This document shows, piece by piece, positions 1-12,600 of a stretch of DNA of 64,000 bases. This DNA is from Hypholoma sublateritium FD-334 SS-4 (lineage: Eukaryota; Basidiomycota; Agaricomycetes; Agaricales; Strophariaceae). Each line of letters opens with the position of its first letter. The first letter of the stretch is position 1. Position numbers and translations under genes: made by a program. Below the pieces are notes generated by a model. That model saw nothing but the letters and a program-made list of their open reading frames with translations. It was not told where the DNA came from and ran no database searches. The stretch spans positions 248,001-312,000 of the forward strand of contig KN817522.1 in NCBI GenBank assembly GCA_000827495.1, written 5' to 3'.

Positions 1-517
1 ACTAAGAAATACCGACGCCACGGATTCAAAGTTGGTTGGGGTTGCTCGGAATAAAGATAGATCACCGGCCTGCGAAGGAGCAGTCCTTCTTGAGCTAGAA
101 TGAGCTGACCACAGAGCTCTGACACGGAGAAATTTACACGAACTCTGCCTTCTGAACAGTGGTAGCGGAAACTTTCTTAATATCGTCCCATTCGCGAGGC
201 ATTATCCGCTTTCTTTTTGGCATAGGGCCACTGTCTGGAGAGGAGCTGCGACGTTTATTCACTGAAGAGGTCGCAAGAGGAGCATTTCGAGGAGAAGAGG
301 TCTCTTTTTCTGCCTGAGCTGCAGCAATGCCTTGATTAATGGCATCAAGCCGGGAAACGCGGGTGGGTATTGCTTTAGCTGGGGGAGGGACGGTCGGAAG
401 TGGGGACGAGGCGGGCCATACAATAGGTTGTGATGAATTTTGCGCCTGGGATTGCTCCTGCGAGCCACCAAAGTGACGAGAGACGGTACGCAGACCAGAC
501 TGTGGTGCTTTTGCCAT
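1..517 (-). CDS. N-terminal part of a nuclear protein, possibly a Pif1-type DNA helicase (runs off the left edge)
   Basis: The first coding exon runs from an ATG at 517 down to 140 (126 codons). It is followed by a donor GTGTAA and an acceptor CGCAG near 71, after which an open frame continues to the window edge. The exon is low in complexity, rich in Ser/Pro/Gln, and has basic clusters (KRR, PKRKR) that look like nuclear localisation signals. The last residues before the edge read ASVFLS. This resembles the short segment that precedes the helicase core in fungal Pif1 proteins, but no helicase motif lies inside the window, so the assignment is a guess from memory of family layout. An upstream in-frame GTG at 586 is not used as a start. 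The gene is head-to-head with Arp8. Confidence 0.45.
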
Positions 518-1012
518 GAGGGAGTAGAGGTAAGTCGAACAAACTAAAATCGCTTTAATACTACTAGTGATCCGTGGGAAAAACACGAACGCGAACCATC
601 ACGTGCTTTATATGGAATATCAGTCACATGCAAGTCACATTGTTACTTATTTAATATTTAAGGTACTACTTAACTACTTACCCCAGGCTTCAGAATCCAG
701 ATCTTCGAGTTCAGAGAAATGGGAGCGCTTTGTTTCAATTGCTTGACGCGCTTGCATTATTGACCAAGCGTTCGAGAAGCCAGGATTTATATATCTGTAT
801 TACTTATGTATTTGACCGAGCTGTGTGACCTCGGAAGACGCCGCTGAATGCGGCAGTTTCGTTCCCAGTGTATACGTACTTACCCAACTTACCCAGTATC
901 ACGCAGTTGAAATTGTTTGTGGCTCTGTTTGTGCTCTGTTTCTAAATCTGCAATATCACCTCCAAGTCCAATCTTGATATTGGGAATATCGCCCACCCAG
1001 AATTGATCCAAA
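518..1012. promoter_or_regulatory. Divergent intergenic region between the left-edge gene and Arp8
   Basis: These 495 bases separate two start codons that point away from each other, so they should hold both promoters. I see AT-rich stretches around 610-665 and 780-815 but no clear TATA box, repeat or open frame with coding character. Confidence 0.4.
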
Positions 1013-3794
1013 ATGCCTCGAGGAATACCAAATGCCAAACGCGACGAGACTGGGATGCGCTATACGATGTTCAATGTCCCGTTGGCGTGAGTCCAGCGTA
1101 CGCCCTGTATTATGAAACGGTTCGAATCTCTGTGCCTTAGATTCAACCCTAAGCATGCCAGCTCGACCTACTTGAAGTCAGAATCACAAACTCTCTGGGC
1201 AAGAAATACACAAAAAAAGGGAAAAGGACCTCAAACCGAAGAAGCTGCGAGTCCTGATCAAAGGTGAGGCTCTATCATATATCATACATCAAGCTAAATG
1301 AGCAGAAGGCGTGGCTCACAGGTCATTGTTATTCATCCCGGCTCGCGGTACCTTCGCATAGGCAGAGCTTCAGACGTCAACCCAGTCGCCGTTCCATGTG
1401 TAGTTGCGCGGCGAGCCAAAGGCCCTTTTGCGGTTCCTGAACGTGTTCGGCTTGTTTCATATCCAAGGACACAGGAAGAGGCAGAGAAAGAAGGCGCTAT
1501 GCAGCAGGACGATCCTGTAAGTCCTGGCATATACGCAAATGCCTCACCCTTAGACCAATTTCTGTAGTTCAACGCAAAGCTGGCAAACATTACCGTGTCT
1601 CTTCGTGATCGCATGCGGTTTTATAAATTACGTGTTACTCCTAACGCAACGAAGATTGCGTCGACATTTAATGAGCAATTTAAGCCTGAACGAATCGCGG
1701 AACATAACGATTATCAAACGGAATGGATAGACGGAAGCTGTCCAGATGATATCCTAGTCGGCGAGAAGGTGAATGTGTCGTAACTCAATCGTTGTGGATC
1801 TTCATTCATTTCTGTCATGCCAGGCACTTCGCATTGTAGACTCGATAACGACAAATTACATCATAAAATGGCCAATATACAGTTCCAACTTCAACACTAG
1901 AGATTATAGCTCCCTCCAGGTGATATTGAGCGACCTGCAAGCACTGATATCCATTACTCTGGAAGAGAAGTTTGGTATCGGCCCATTAGACCGCAAGGTA
2001 TCTGCGGCTACTTTTCTTTGTAGGCCATATTTAACTGCCTATCTAGAATTACTCTGTTGTGCTGGTCATTCCTGACTTTTACGACCGCGCTTACGTCCGT
2101 GAACTGGCAGGCCTGCTACTTGTTGAACTCGGCTTCAAACAACTCTGCGCCCAACAGGTTAGTCGTACTTAGCACCCAAGAACGCAGAATAATGATCTGG
2201 ACCGACCAGGAATCCTTGGCTGCTACTTATGGTGCTGGTATATCTAATGCTTGCGTCGTCGACATTGGCTCAACTAAGACAAGTATTGCGTGTGTTGATG
2301 AAGGTCTTGTGTTGCCTGATACCCGGTACGCGTCGAACTCTGGTGATGATCGCCACATTCTCATGCGTTTAACTGCCAGGATGACATTGAATATGGGTGG
2401 TGACGACATTACTGAATTCCTCTACGTGCTTCTATGCCGAATCAAATTTCCTTACCGGGAAATCAACCTCAACCAGGCATACGACTGGAATGTCATGGAA
2501 GACCTGAAAGCGAGGTTATGCACACTGGCTGATGTGCGGCGCAGGATTCTTATTCACAATTATCATATGATACTAATTATCAACTAGAGCGACGTTGCAT
2601 TGAACTTGTATGATTTTAATGTTAGGAGGCCGGGTAAACTCACTGAAAAATACGGCCTGCGTGCATACGACGAGATCATATTATCACCTATGGTAAAATC
2701 TCTACTCTTTACTCTCTTTACTCTTATATTCTCAACAACATATTTCTCAGTGCCTGTTCGAGCCTCGGGTCATAGAATTTGATAAGAAACGCGCAAATTT
2801 CCATCCATTTGGGCAAGGCGTCACTGAAGAAATCATTACGCATCAAGGGGATCATGTTGTCAGTGACCTATATACTCACCCCAAGATTTAGTACTACCAC
2901 TGATGTTCTCAATAGACAAACGCAATGATCATATCCACACAACACCTCATGCCAGCCCCAGCGTCCGCGGCCGAACCTACGCTCTCCCCGCCACCACTGC
3001 CGGTGGACAGCGTGCCGGGTTTGTCCTATCGTCAATAAGCATAATCTCGACTTTCTAAATGTGGCATGACAGATGCTTCTTCTCCCGTGAAGCCCGAGGT
3101 CGATGGCCAGCCCATGGACATTGACCCCACGCACCCAGCGCCTAGTCAGACAGAGACGGCCTCGGATGCGCCTATCGAAGTGATCGATGTCGAGGACGAA
3201 GGCAAACCGGCTGTTAATGTGCAGCCCCAAGTGCCACCGCTTACAGCCCCGCCTCACGCGACCGCTAGCACGGCGTACAATGGTGGCTACGACATCGACA
3301 TCTACTTCGAGGCGAGCAAGTTGCCGATGGACGTCGCCATCTTCAACAGCGCGCGCGCTGCTGGGGGCGACGAAAAGATCCGCAAGTACTTGCAGGCCGT
3401 ACTCGTCATCGGCGGTACGGCCCTGATACCTGGCATGGCGCATGCACTGGAGAGCAGGTAGGTTATATTCAGTTGCATCGCTGCATAGTACGTTTACTGA
3501 AGCGCGATCGGAAGGTTGCAAGCGATCGCCACACCGTTGGTCCCAAATATGGAAAAGGTACAGATAATACCCCCTCCTAAAGAGGTCGACCCGCGCGTTC
3601 TTGCTTGGAAGGGCGCAGCAGTGCTTGGTAAGATGGACAGCGTATCGGAGTTGTGGGTGTCGCCGACAGATTGGGTACGGTCTTCATCTTCAAATCTGGC
3701 TTCTGACGCTTTGACTGATTAACTTCCGTATTGACTGTAATTCTAGGATACCTTGGGTATGCGCGCTCTCAAAGAGAGATGTTTCTACCTGTAA
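1013..3794 (+). CDS. ARP8: Actin-related protein 8 (Arp8), INO80 chromatin-remodelling subunit
   Basis: Arp8 is a nuclear actin-fold subunit of the INO80 remodeller that helps bind nucleosomes and extranucleosomal DNA. I read 14 exons: 1013-1086, 1141-1263, about 1306-1516, 1568-1768, 1824-1997, 2047-2157, 2210-2325, 2380-2533, 2588-2692, 2751-2858, 2916-3018, 3073-3457, 3515-3674 and 3747-3794. Together they give 690 residues in one frame. Family landmarks are the N-terminal MPRGIPNAKRDETGMRY, VIVIHPGSRYLRIGRASD, GAGISNACVVDIGSTKTSIA (first nucleotide-binding loop), MTLNMGGDDITEFL and the late VLVIGGTALIPGM loop. A Pro/Glu/Asp-rich insert (exons 11-12) sits between the actin-fold halves, as is common in Arp8. 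The second intron is only 39-42 nt, and two acceptors (after 1302 or 1305) keep the frame. The family call is firm; exact splice sites come from frame logic. Confidence 0.95.
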
Positions 3795-4198
3795 AATATA
3801 CTGCATGTGACTTGTATCTTTGAGTATCTGTAGTATGTTATACAATGGAAGTGTATTGATTATGTTGTACAAAATGCAGTAATTATAAACACGAAAGCGA
3901 GGAAAGCAATGATGACGGTAACTATACAACTATACAAGACAAGACGAACAGTGTTTGTGCTTCGTATAAGCTCATGTAGTGCAAAGATTGAAATGTTCCG
4001 TGCGACGGCGAGCATCTACAAAGGGGCCGTTCGATATTCAAAATAATTCACTGCTAAAAGACATTAAATGAGAAGGACAGGGCATGCCTATATTGTGGTA
4101 TGGTTTTAACGATTGATGCGGAGTTTCTTCAATTCCAATCCAACGATACAATAACAAAAAGAACGGCTTACACTCACGACGCCAGAGCCTGGAGGCCG
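3795..4198. other. Intergenic region between convergent genes
   Basis: These 404 bases lie between the Arp8 stop and the stop of the RING gene on the other strand. They are AT-rich with several possible poly(A) signals and should hold both 3' ends. I see no gene. Confidence 0.5.
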
Positions 4199-5396
4199 TC
4201 AAACGCCGAGGTTGAGCTTCATTTCAACGAAATCTTGCGATCCCATCGTACTCCAATATTTCAATAGATATGCCATTTCTTTTTTGCCTTCCCTATATGG
4301 TTGAAGACGTCAGTGGATGCTCCTATGAATAAACGTGTCGGGAGGAATGTTGAGGGAGAATGCACTTGCCTATCCTTCTTAAGCCACTCCGCGCGCATGA
4401 GTCCGCCCTCTCTCCAAGCAGCAACGTCCGGCATGTCCGAGACATTTTCATCCTCCTTTTCTTCCGATGCCTCCCTCTTCCGAACGCATCCTCGGCCGCG
4501 ATTCTTTCTCGATTGTGATGCCCACGTGCCATCCGTTTCTTCTCTCTTGATTTTCGCTTGCGAACATAACGGTGGCTTCACAAGCTTCTCGACCAGAGAT
4601 TCAATGACTGAAGCCGTCACCCGGTTCGGGACGAACGGGAAGGTGAGCAGCAACCTGGGCGTGCTTTCGGGGGTGATGATCAAGAGGCTGCGGCAGATAG
4701 GACAATCGACGGATTCGTGCCACCCTCCGCACGGACGATGCAACCGGGAAAAGAACCACTTGAGAATGCACATGGCGCAAAATGTGTGACCACAATGCGA
4801 CGGGTTCAAGGAATATGGCGCCGCCAGAATTTCGTAGCATCTGTCATTTTTAATGCGGCCGACTCGTTGAGAACAGATAGAGCGCGCAAGGATTGGCAGC
4901 GTACAGTGGACATGTAAAATGCTCTTCGAGCTGCTTCAAGGTCGTCTGTGTCTCGCGCTCTGCCAACTGTGACATCATCATTGATGTTTCGTCCTCCATT
5001 TTGGCAAGGGACGACGTGCGCCGTTCGAGGTCACCGAGACGGATGCTAAGTTCTTGCTCTCTCTGAACAAGACGTTTCTCACGCCGCTCGAGCTCTGCGG
5101 GCTTTATCCGTTGCAATCGTCTACCAGGGGGTGCACCGGTGGCCGTGGGGATATCTACGACGGTCGACGAACCCCGGGGAAGATCGGAGGACCCGTCGGG
5201 TATTTTTCTTCGTTTAAGACGAGGAGCGGATGTGGGTGATACCTGAACGACAGATAACGCCTTCGTCGCCGCCACTACGAAAAGAAGATCAGTTGGACAT
5301 CCGCATTTCATCAGGGAAGGAGAATGTACCTTGACGGTCTTTGAGGCGAGACGACCGCCTCTTTCTCTGAGACTCATCAGATCGGCCTGCAGGCAT
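4199..5396 (-). CDS. Coiled-coil and RING-finger protein, probable E3 ubiquitin ligase
   Basis: Exons at 5396-5330, 5274-4905, 4840-4370 and 4292-4199 join to 333 residues. After a basic N-terminus comes a Glu/Arg/Gln-rich coiled coil (about residues 75-140, ending QTTLKQLEEH). Then comes a C3HC4 RING: CPLC, a CGHTFCAMC segment with Cys-His-Cys-Cys ligands, and a final CPIC. The spacer before that last pair is long and contains PCGGWHES. Zinc-binding RINGs of this type usually recruit an E2. The C-terminus has an acidic stretch (EEKEDEN) and ends FVEMKLNLGV. The last intron appears to be GC-AG: donor AG|GCAAGT at 4369, acceptor ATATAG at 4293-4294. Only that choice yields the conserved-looking tail. 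The start at 5396 was chosen because it puts exon 1 in frame across the first intron; an ATG at 5377 does not. The substrate is unknown. Confidence 0.8.
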
Positions 5397-7040
5397 TCTT
5401 ATGTGATTTGTAGGGGGAAAGGTTGGGCGTCGTTGGAGGTAAGGGGGAAGTGACACAGCCGGGTGAGTAGCATCACTGCAGACAATCACTGATCACTGAG
5501 ACTTGGCTGGCGACTTGTGGCTTAACATCACGTGAGCCTGTTAAACATCAAGCCAGACCCAGCCGTGATTCCATTTTTATGTCTCTTCCGCCAACTCAAT
5601 TGCCTGCTCCCATTGCCAGCATGGCCGTCACCCTTCTATCTGTCGGTTCCCATCGGCCTACTTTGCCTGCTCTGTTTCTTCAAGATTAACGCCACACGGT
5701 GTCCCACAATTGGAAGGGCTTTTGCTGGCCACTGTGGGCCAGACACAGAGAGTTGATGCAAGGCTGATCATTGCGGGTGGACTAGTGGACTAAATATCTG
5801 GGTCCACAATTTCAGTCTCCCGCATGAACAACTTACTAATGAATCCGGTATCATCCTGATCGATTATGGGCAACTTGGACATCCCGTGGAGTAGCGGTAA
5901 TGCCGCTGGGCTCGAGGCAGTTCTGTTGATGCATCAATTGTCTATCACAATAACTGAATGGGGTGAACAATGTCCTTTTCAAATGGTGCCTCGGTCGGAC
6001 ATCTCGTACTTGGAGGCACATAGACAACTGCGCTTCTCCTTTGGAACCTGTCCACGAATGATGCTAAAAGGTCGCAGAAAACAAACGCAAGCCCGGATAC
6101 ATGTTTACAGCCTATCGATATGATAACGACGTCCCAAGGGGCCGCATGACCATATCCTGGATGATCGCATTTCGCAAAGTCCTGTGTTGCGGAATTTTTT
6201 GACTGTTTTCTTCGCATTTGGCTATGTACTTATTCTATTCGATGCTTCGACGCTAATGCGACGAGCAAAACGAAGGCCACCGTTTTGCGTGCGTACTTCA
6301 CTTTCCTTTGTCGTACCTTCTACTCCCTTTCAGTTGGATCCTCCTCATAGCAAATATTGACACCATATGCGTGCCTGTCCCTGGAATTCTGCGTCACAGC
6401 ACTGAATGTTCAAAAATGCCATATAATGCTTTTCTGGAAAGTATTGAAGCATTTACTCCATCGGTCTATAACTTTACAACAGCTTTCAACACAGGTCCCT
6501 GGTTGCCCAGCTTCGAGTGTTGTTGCGCAATCTTTTCTCTTTCGGATCCGTAAATCGTTCGTTTATGTGGTTCATCTTATGCATGTTACTACGGGGCAGC
6601 TGGCTATGTTGCGTTGAATTGTGGTTGTATCAGGTTTTGGCATCGGACTGTAATCTCTAGTATGGACGAGCTCCTGTGATGTACTACGTCGGCAAACACA
6701 GATCCTCTGTAGGACACGCCTCGCGGCGTCAGAGGCTCATCTTGTGATGCAAAAATGGGCGGGCAGTGACCAGTCGCTATCGAACATAAATTGAACTAGT
6801 CAGTGCCAACTTGCTAAAAGGACTAATATCGTTGACCACTTAAAAAACTTCCACTGAGGTATCCGATGGAATCAAATTTGGTTCCCAGGATTATTCGCAG
6901 TGGAAACATCCCATATGACGTCTTTTTTCATCAAGTATTCGGACGTCTAACACCCTTAAAAAAGGCGGGTGAGCTACCAGGATCATAGGGATTTTTGAGG
7001 CCAGGAATCTACTTGAGATGGGATCAAAGCCAGGGTTTGA
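5397..7040. other. Gene-poor stretch, no supported gene
   Basis: About 1.6 kb. The first part should hold the promoter of the RING gene. Open frames here are short (under 100 codons), overlap on both strands and show no domain, signal peptide or spliceable neighbours. I see nothing that can be named. Confidence 0.5.
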
Positions 7041-7059
7041 TTGCAGCTTATGCCATCTC

Positions 7060-7165
7060 AGCGTCTTGGTTTGACTCAGTCCAGACTTGGTTTATTTTTG
7101 GTTGGGTTGGTGTTGGGTTGGTGTGTACTTGGTTTGCACCTGGTTCTGGTATGGTTTTACTGTAA
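7060..7165 (+). repeat. Left array of TTGGT-type short repeats
   Basis: TTGGT or close variants recur at irregular short intervals on the plus strand, for example CTTGGTTTGACTCAG, ACTTGGTTTATTTTTGG and GGGTTGGTGTTGGGTTGG. The same motif appears inverted at 9470-9600. Confidence 0.7.
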
Positions 7166-9464
7166 TGTTAGAAGACTGAGGGTCACCGGTGTACACTGTA
7201 GATATACTATGGCATCTTTCCGCTAGTCCATCGGCAGCGGCGACCTCGCGCGACCCGGAACGCGCTTTGGCGCCAGGACGCGCGCCGGCCTCNGCGGCGG
7301 CTCACCGGATCACGCGGCTGATCCGAATGCGGCTGAACGCGCGGTGATGGCCGCAGGTGCACTGGCGCAGGCTCGAGAGGGAGGCGGGCCACNGGCGCTT
7401 TCAATGATAGCAATTGCGCACACCNGNGCGGGGTGTGCTGGGCCCGTGCTCTTTCCACTCACAAANTTCGGCAAAAANAGNACCCCTGCGACTCTCGCCG
7501 CCTTCCCATAAACTTCCCAGACACATCTCGCACATGCTCATTTCTGTTTTATACCTNCATATATTCCTACAGTTTTTNTATACCCAGTTTGTTTACTATA
7601 GTTTTTATATTTAAATAGAAAGAGAGGGCATATTGCATAGAATGATTGTGATATGAATGTGGAATAAAATATATGAACGCTGTGATGTCGCTGCGTACCT
7701 CTGCACGCGCATGTGAACGGCCTACAGAGCAGCATTGCCTAAGCGCTCGAGGAATTTCCCGCGCGTCGAGAAATTCTGTAGAGTCCGGCAGACAGACATA
7801 AGGCTCCCCGTTCCGTCGCGCGCGCTCTCCGGGCTTGCGCACACCCAATGGTACATGTGTCGTCCCCTTTCCCGCTACTTCGCTGCTAATATCTGCACGC
7901 TCAGGTGCACAGCAAGTAGCGCAGCCGGTGCTGCCCGCTGACCTCGTGCTCTCGACGTCCGCAAAATTTGACGAAGACGGTGTTCCCGCAACGCATCNCA
8001 CCTACATTACTGTGTGTTTCCCCGCACATTTTATTTTATTTGACATGATTTTTACATAGAAAAATAAATCCCTCTGTCAATGTCCTCTGCAATCAGCTGG
8101 CCAGCGCATTTANCATTTCACCAGTGCCGCCNNTTATCAAGGAAATAAATGTAGGTACCCGCTGATGTGCTACTGAGTCTCTTACATGTGAGAATGGCGG
8201 CCAAAAAAATAAGCAAAGAAAAATGACAAGAAAACAGGACAAACAATGCACGCAAGAGCTGGATGAAGGGTGCGTGGGGTGCAAAGGCGTTCTTACACAG
8301 CTTCTGTTCAATTAGGGATTAAGACAACAAGAGTGTAAGCCATTAGGCTAGATTTGAGCCACTCTGGGAAGTAAACGACAATATAATGTAATATAATATG
8401 AGAGAAAGAACACGAACGAGAGGTAAGACAAAACTTCGATGCATAATCCAGTGTACTTATCTGAAATTTGTAAGCCTGGTCGACGCCAGGTTATAACACG
8501 CGCACCTTTAAGCACCCGTCACTCATCCTCTACACATCACGCGCGATTATTCGCGCGCACGCACGACGCGCCTCCATGATACGCCGTGCCTCCACATCTC
8601 CGCATTTTTAGTACACCACTCCGCTGTCTCGATACGCTAGTATAAATATGTACGCTACGTAGAATGTACGGGCGCTACCGACTCTCCGAGTTACCGATAT
8701 CTTTGTCCTTTCTTTTCTCGTTTCCCCTCAGTGAGGCTGCCGTACGGTGTACCTTCACAATTTTTGTATCTGTTGCACATTGGAATTTGATAGTGCTTTA
8801 TTACCTATTTTTTAGATTATGGGTATGCTCAAGTTCAAAAGAAAATAGAGAATATGTACCTGGGTGTAAATCCGAAAGAAATGTGAAATAAAAAAAATGA
8901 GACAAGGACGAGGCGCTGCGGGGATGTATGCGGGCGCCTAAAAATAATGACAACAAATTGTCGCGCATCGGCGAACTGATGAGCGCGTTGAAAATGTAAT
9001 CATGGAGGATATTCGGTGGGAACTGAGTAATGTATAAATGTTCTAAAGTGGAGTAAATGGGCAAGAAACCGCGAGAAACATGTACTGGCGGTGGTGCAAT
9101 GCGTCGGGTGTCGTGAGAATGCGGCGAGAGGCGCGGGAATTATTTCTCCATCGAATGCGGCGACTCGGAGAGCGGGTGTTCATGACCACATACTGTGCCA
9201 AATTTATTTTGTACTTATATTTTTGTATATACTCACTCTCTATTTCATTTAACAGACTTTTACATTTTAAATATAAATTACAGCGTACTTGACACAATCC
9301 TGAGGCTGAACAAGTCCGGCTCGCGCCACTGCCGCGGCGGCAAGAAGCAACTCGGCCTGGAAGGCCGAGCGTGTTCCGGCCGTGCGGCATCCGGTCCGCT
9401 TTAGATTAGTAGATAGTGAATTGAAGTGACTTAACTGAAAGCGCAGAAATCTCGTACCAATACT

Positions 9465-9600
9465 TCACAAACAAAAACCAAGTCCTCACCAACAAAAAAC
9501 CAAGTCCTCACCAACAAAAACCAAGTTGTTACCAAGTCATTACCAAGCAGTTACCAAGTGTTACCAAGTAGTTACCAACTATAACCAAGCCTTGATTAAC
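9465..9600 (-). repeat. Right array of ACCAA-type short repeats, inverted relative to the left array
   Basis: The array starts with two nearly identical units, each ACCAAGTCCTCACCAACAAA, then continues with ACCAAGT units spaced by GTT/ATT/AGTT. On the minus strand it reads ACTTGGTAAC and ACTTGGTTTTTGTTGG, matching the left array. Confidence 0.75.
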
Positions 9601-9610
9601 CTTAAATCTT

Positions 9611-12600
9611 GAACATTGGATGTATACAATTGGCACAAGTATTTACAGGCCTTAGTAATAAAAACAGTAGGACTAGAGACAAAGATCAGGGTATTTAGGT
9701 ACTTTCTAGCCCTTCACCACTCAATTTTAGGGGTGTTTGAATATTTGATAAAAAATGGCTTTATAATCCCATCGCCCCACAGGCCGTGCCGTGATGTAAT
9801 GTGTACATATCCAGTGAGTAGGTGTCATCGATTTCTTGCAATTTTCTTTGGTAGTTCTCCTAGCCCTTGGCTTCTCATTGGTTGTCTATATTCACACACA
9901 TCATTCATAAGTAACGTTGCTGTTTGGCTGCGATAAACGCTGCTGATTGGCCGGTCAGCGAGGAATAGTAACACGGGAAGTTTAAAGCTGCTTTGTCCGA
10001 TGTCGTATATGCACCCGGAAATTTTGGAATTTTGGCAGAGATGACCAGAAACAGAGAGTGAGTACTTGCAATTGAAGATAGGTATCAACATAAGTAGTGA
10101 GTAAATTGAATTCGAATATCACCGAACTTTCTGTCACATATTATTTAGATGTGAGTCCTTGATATTCCGAATCCCGATATCTTGATGGTACTGAGGGCCA
10201 ATGAGAAAAGAGCTCTTGTTGCAAGGCGAACTCTATTGCATGCATAACTTGTGTGCAACTTGTGTGCGCTGAGCGCACCCAATCAGTCGTGAGCGGGGTT
10301 GATGCTACGATCCAAACTCCGCGACGGCGGCGCGGTCAGGCGCGGCAGAGATTTGCACGTTGATTCATTGATTCATTGATGATCGACATCGGACCAGAGG
10401 CGCTAGAGCGACGTCGCGCGAACATCCAATAGGAAGCGAAGGCGGGCGGCCAACGGGAGGAAAGCGCATCTCGAACTCCTGAGGCGTCTGTGGTATTATG
10501 GTAATTGCACTACGGTAGTGAGTGTTTCCAGTACTTCATGGGCTAGCCGGCGGACAGGTTCGTGCTAAGTATCTCATTTGCGTTCACAATAATTAGCGCC
10601 AAGACAGAACGAACTTCGACCGGAGGTCCAGTAAGCGCCGGGAGCCTAGGTGGGCTTTATATGAAATAATTACAAGGTCGAGTGCTGACAAAATCTTCAA
10701 AAAAAGCACTTTTTTTGGAAGGTACAAGGGATGTCTATCTCAATGAAGGGAATGGCTCTAGAAATAACGGGACGGATGGTGATTTGCTTCACGGTAAGTT
10801 GCGTATTGTGATGCAGAACCCCACTGGCAAAAATATCTTCATAATAAAATACCCCAGTAATTATATGCTAACGGCAAAGCTAAGGAGATAGGATACAGAT
10901 GCAGCTGCTGAACGATGTCATTGACGTCCTCGAAACAGACACTACATATACCTGTTACTTGTCCTGGCAGCGACGTGCATTGCAGCCTAGTTCAGTGCAT
11001 TACAAAATTAAGCTTATGAGGTTAACCTTTCGAACGGCCCATATAAGTAGTATCATTAACACTGTCTACCTTCGTCATCATAATGGATCTGATCCCAACC
11101 CTTTGCCAGCCATCCTGTGATAAAATGGAAGTGACCTTGACACCATGGCGGACTTCGAAGGCTGAGCGATTCACTTTGGGCTTCTGTCACTGCCAACAGG
11201 CGTTGTTGACCGTCTGCTTGGCCCTTAATATTAGCATGTATAGTTATGTAGATAGAGAGCTAAAATGTCTGATTTCCTTGTGGCTTTGAGGTCAATGATT
11301 CGACGATGGCACTGAGTAATCGCTGACCGTTTTATATGGGCATTAATTAACTTTGACACTTTGAACAACTTAAAGCTATCTGAGCATTAAAATAATATCC
11401 AGAACAAAGAATATGGCCCTCGTATAGCACTGGGAAAAGTACATAGGATCAATACACTCGATCTTGGAAATCCTCGGACGCCTTTCGTGCCACTTCTTCC
11501 GAGCTTTGGCCTTGACTGAGGCACTAATATTCGAGCAGCATCCAATTTTTTCTTTGAAATTGTGATTAGCTCTGTCCCACTTTTCAACGCATCTTTTTGT
11601 CGTTGCGTTCTGCTGAAGCTCTTTAGCCTCCGCTGCCCAGAATTTTTTTCGTGCGACTTCCCGGGTTCCACGACTCTGGACCTCCTTCGTCTATGTCCTC
11701 CTTCGTCTATGTCCCCTATTGCTTCCTACATTAAGACGTCGCATAAATGATTTGGCTGCACAGTGCAGGGCCAGCCGCTCCATTTATCACTCGCGTCGCT
11801 ATGAAGGCTTGCCGACCGGACGAGCGTTGCGAGCATCTGCAAGCATTCATAACCATTAAACTTAAAGCGCGGACACAATATACGCGGCGGCTGCTTTACC
11901 CGATCACGCGGCGGCCCAATGTATGGATGCGAGTTAGATAAAGTTAGAGCACGCCGGACGGTGGGCGCTGGGGCGCCAGCGCGACGGGGTGACGGAATGT
12001 GGCGCGTCGCGTGTGCGCACGCGCAACGCGCGTGTACCGCAGGCGCAGGGGCGCGGGCTGTCTATGTAAGGGATGCGTCGGGACGTGCGAGCCTCCCGAG
12101 CCTCGCGGGCAGCGAGGCAGCACGACATCCACGCAGCAACGGCACAAGCGTGGCCTAGCCCGTCCGCGCGCGGCGCGCTGTGTTCCGTGGAGCGGCGCTT
12201 CTTCCAGCTTCTTCCTGTGTGGGGTGTTCATTTGCATTTATGTATTCAAATGCAGCTGATTCCCTCTGATTCCACAATGCCCGCCCGAACTTGGTCTGCA
12301 GCTTGTCACGGCCTGCGGTGACGGCATGGGACACGGGGGACCCTGTGGGTTCGCCGTACGGAGGCCGGTGGACGTTATCAGGGGGTGGATATCAGTAAAT
12401 ATTTATCTGGGACTCAAATGCGTCATCAACGGTGGTCCTTTGTAGACGCCCCGGGTACAGCTCAATTGAACCCGCGTACATATGCCGCGAAGTGGTCCAC
12501 TATGCCGCAAATTAGCCGCAGAATTAATTTCTATGTATTATGTCTGGCGGGCAGTTTGGCTGCGACGGACGCGGTCTTGTGCGGTGCGGGGAAAACGTCG

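Larger units (their letters stand above)
7041..9610. mobile_element. Repeat-like block with inverted TTGGT-rich ends, possible non-autonomous DNA transposon
   Basis: The left end (about 7060-7165) is packed with CTTGGTTT, TTTTTGGTTGG and GGTTGGTG units. The right end (about 9470-9600) carries the reverse complement: repeated ACCAAG, ACCAAC and CAACAAAAACC units. The two ends therefore form an inverted pair of short-repeat arrays about 2.5 kb apart. The interior alternates GC-rich islands (7225-7380, 7740-7960, 8500-8600, 9290-9410) with very AT-rich stretches. It holds no open frame longer than about 145 codons and no transposase-like protein. All single N calls in the window lie between 7293 and 8133, which fits a multicopy sequence that was collapsed or hard to read in assembly. 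I could not find a convincing target-site duplication, so the boundaries are approximate and the class is unknown. Confidence 0.5.

Noticed and set aside
2868..3521. 217-codon open frame on the minus strand
   Set aside because: It lies opposite exons 11-12 of Arp8, is Arg/His/Val-biased and mirrors the real coding strand, so it is a shadow.
8970..9005. CTGATGAGCGCGTTGAAAATG, also resembling a hammerhead core
   Set aside because: The interval between CTGATGA and GAAA cannot form stem II, and no stem I or stem III partner with a cleavage triplet is visible.
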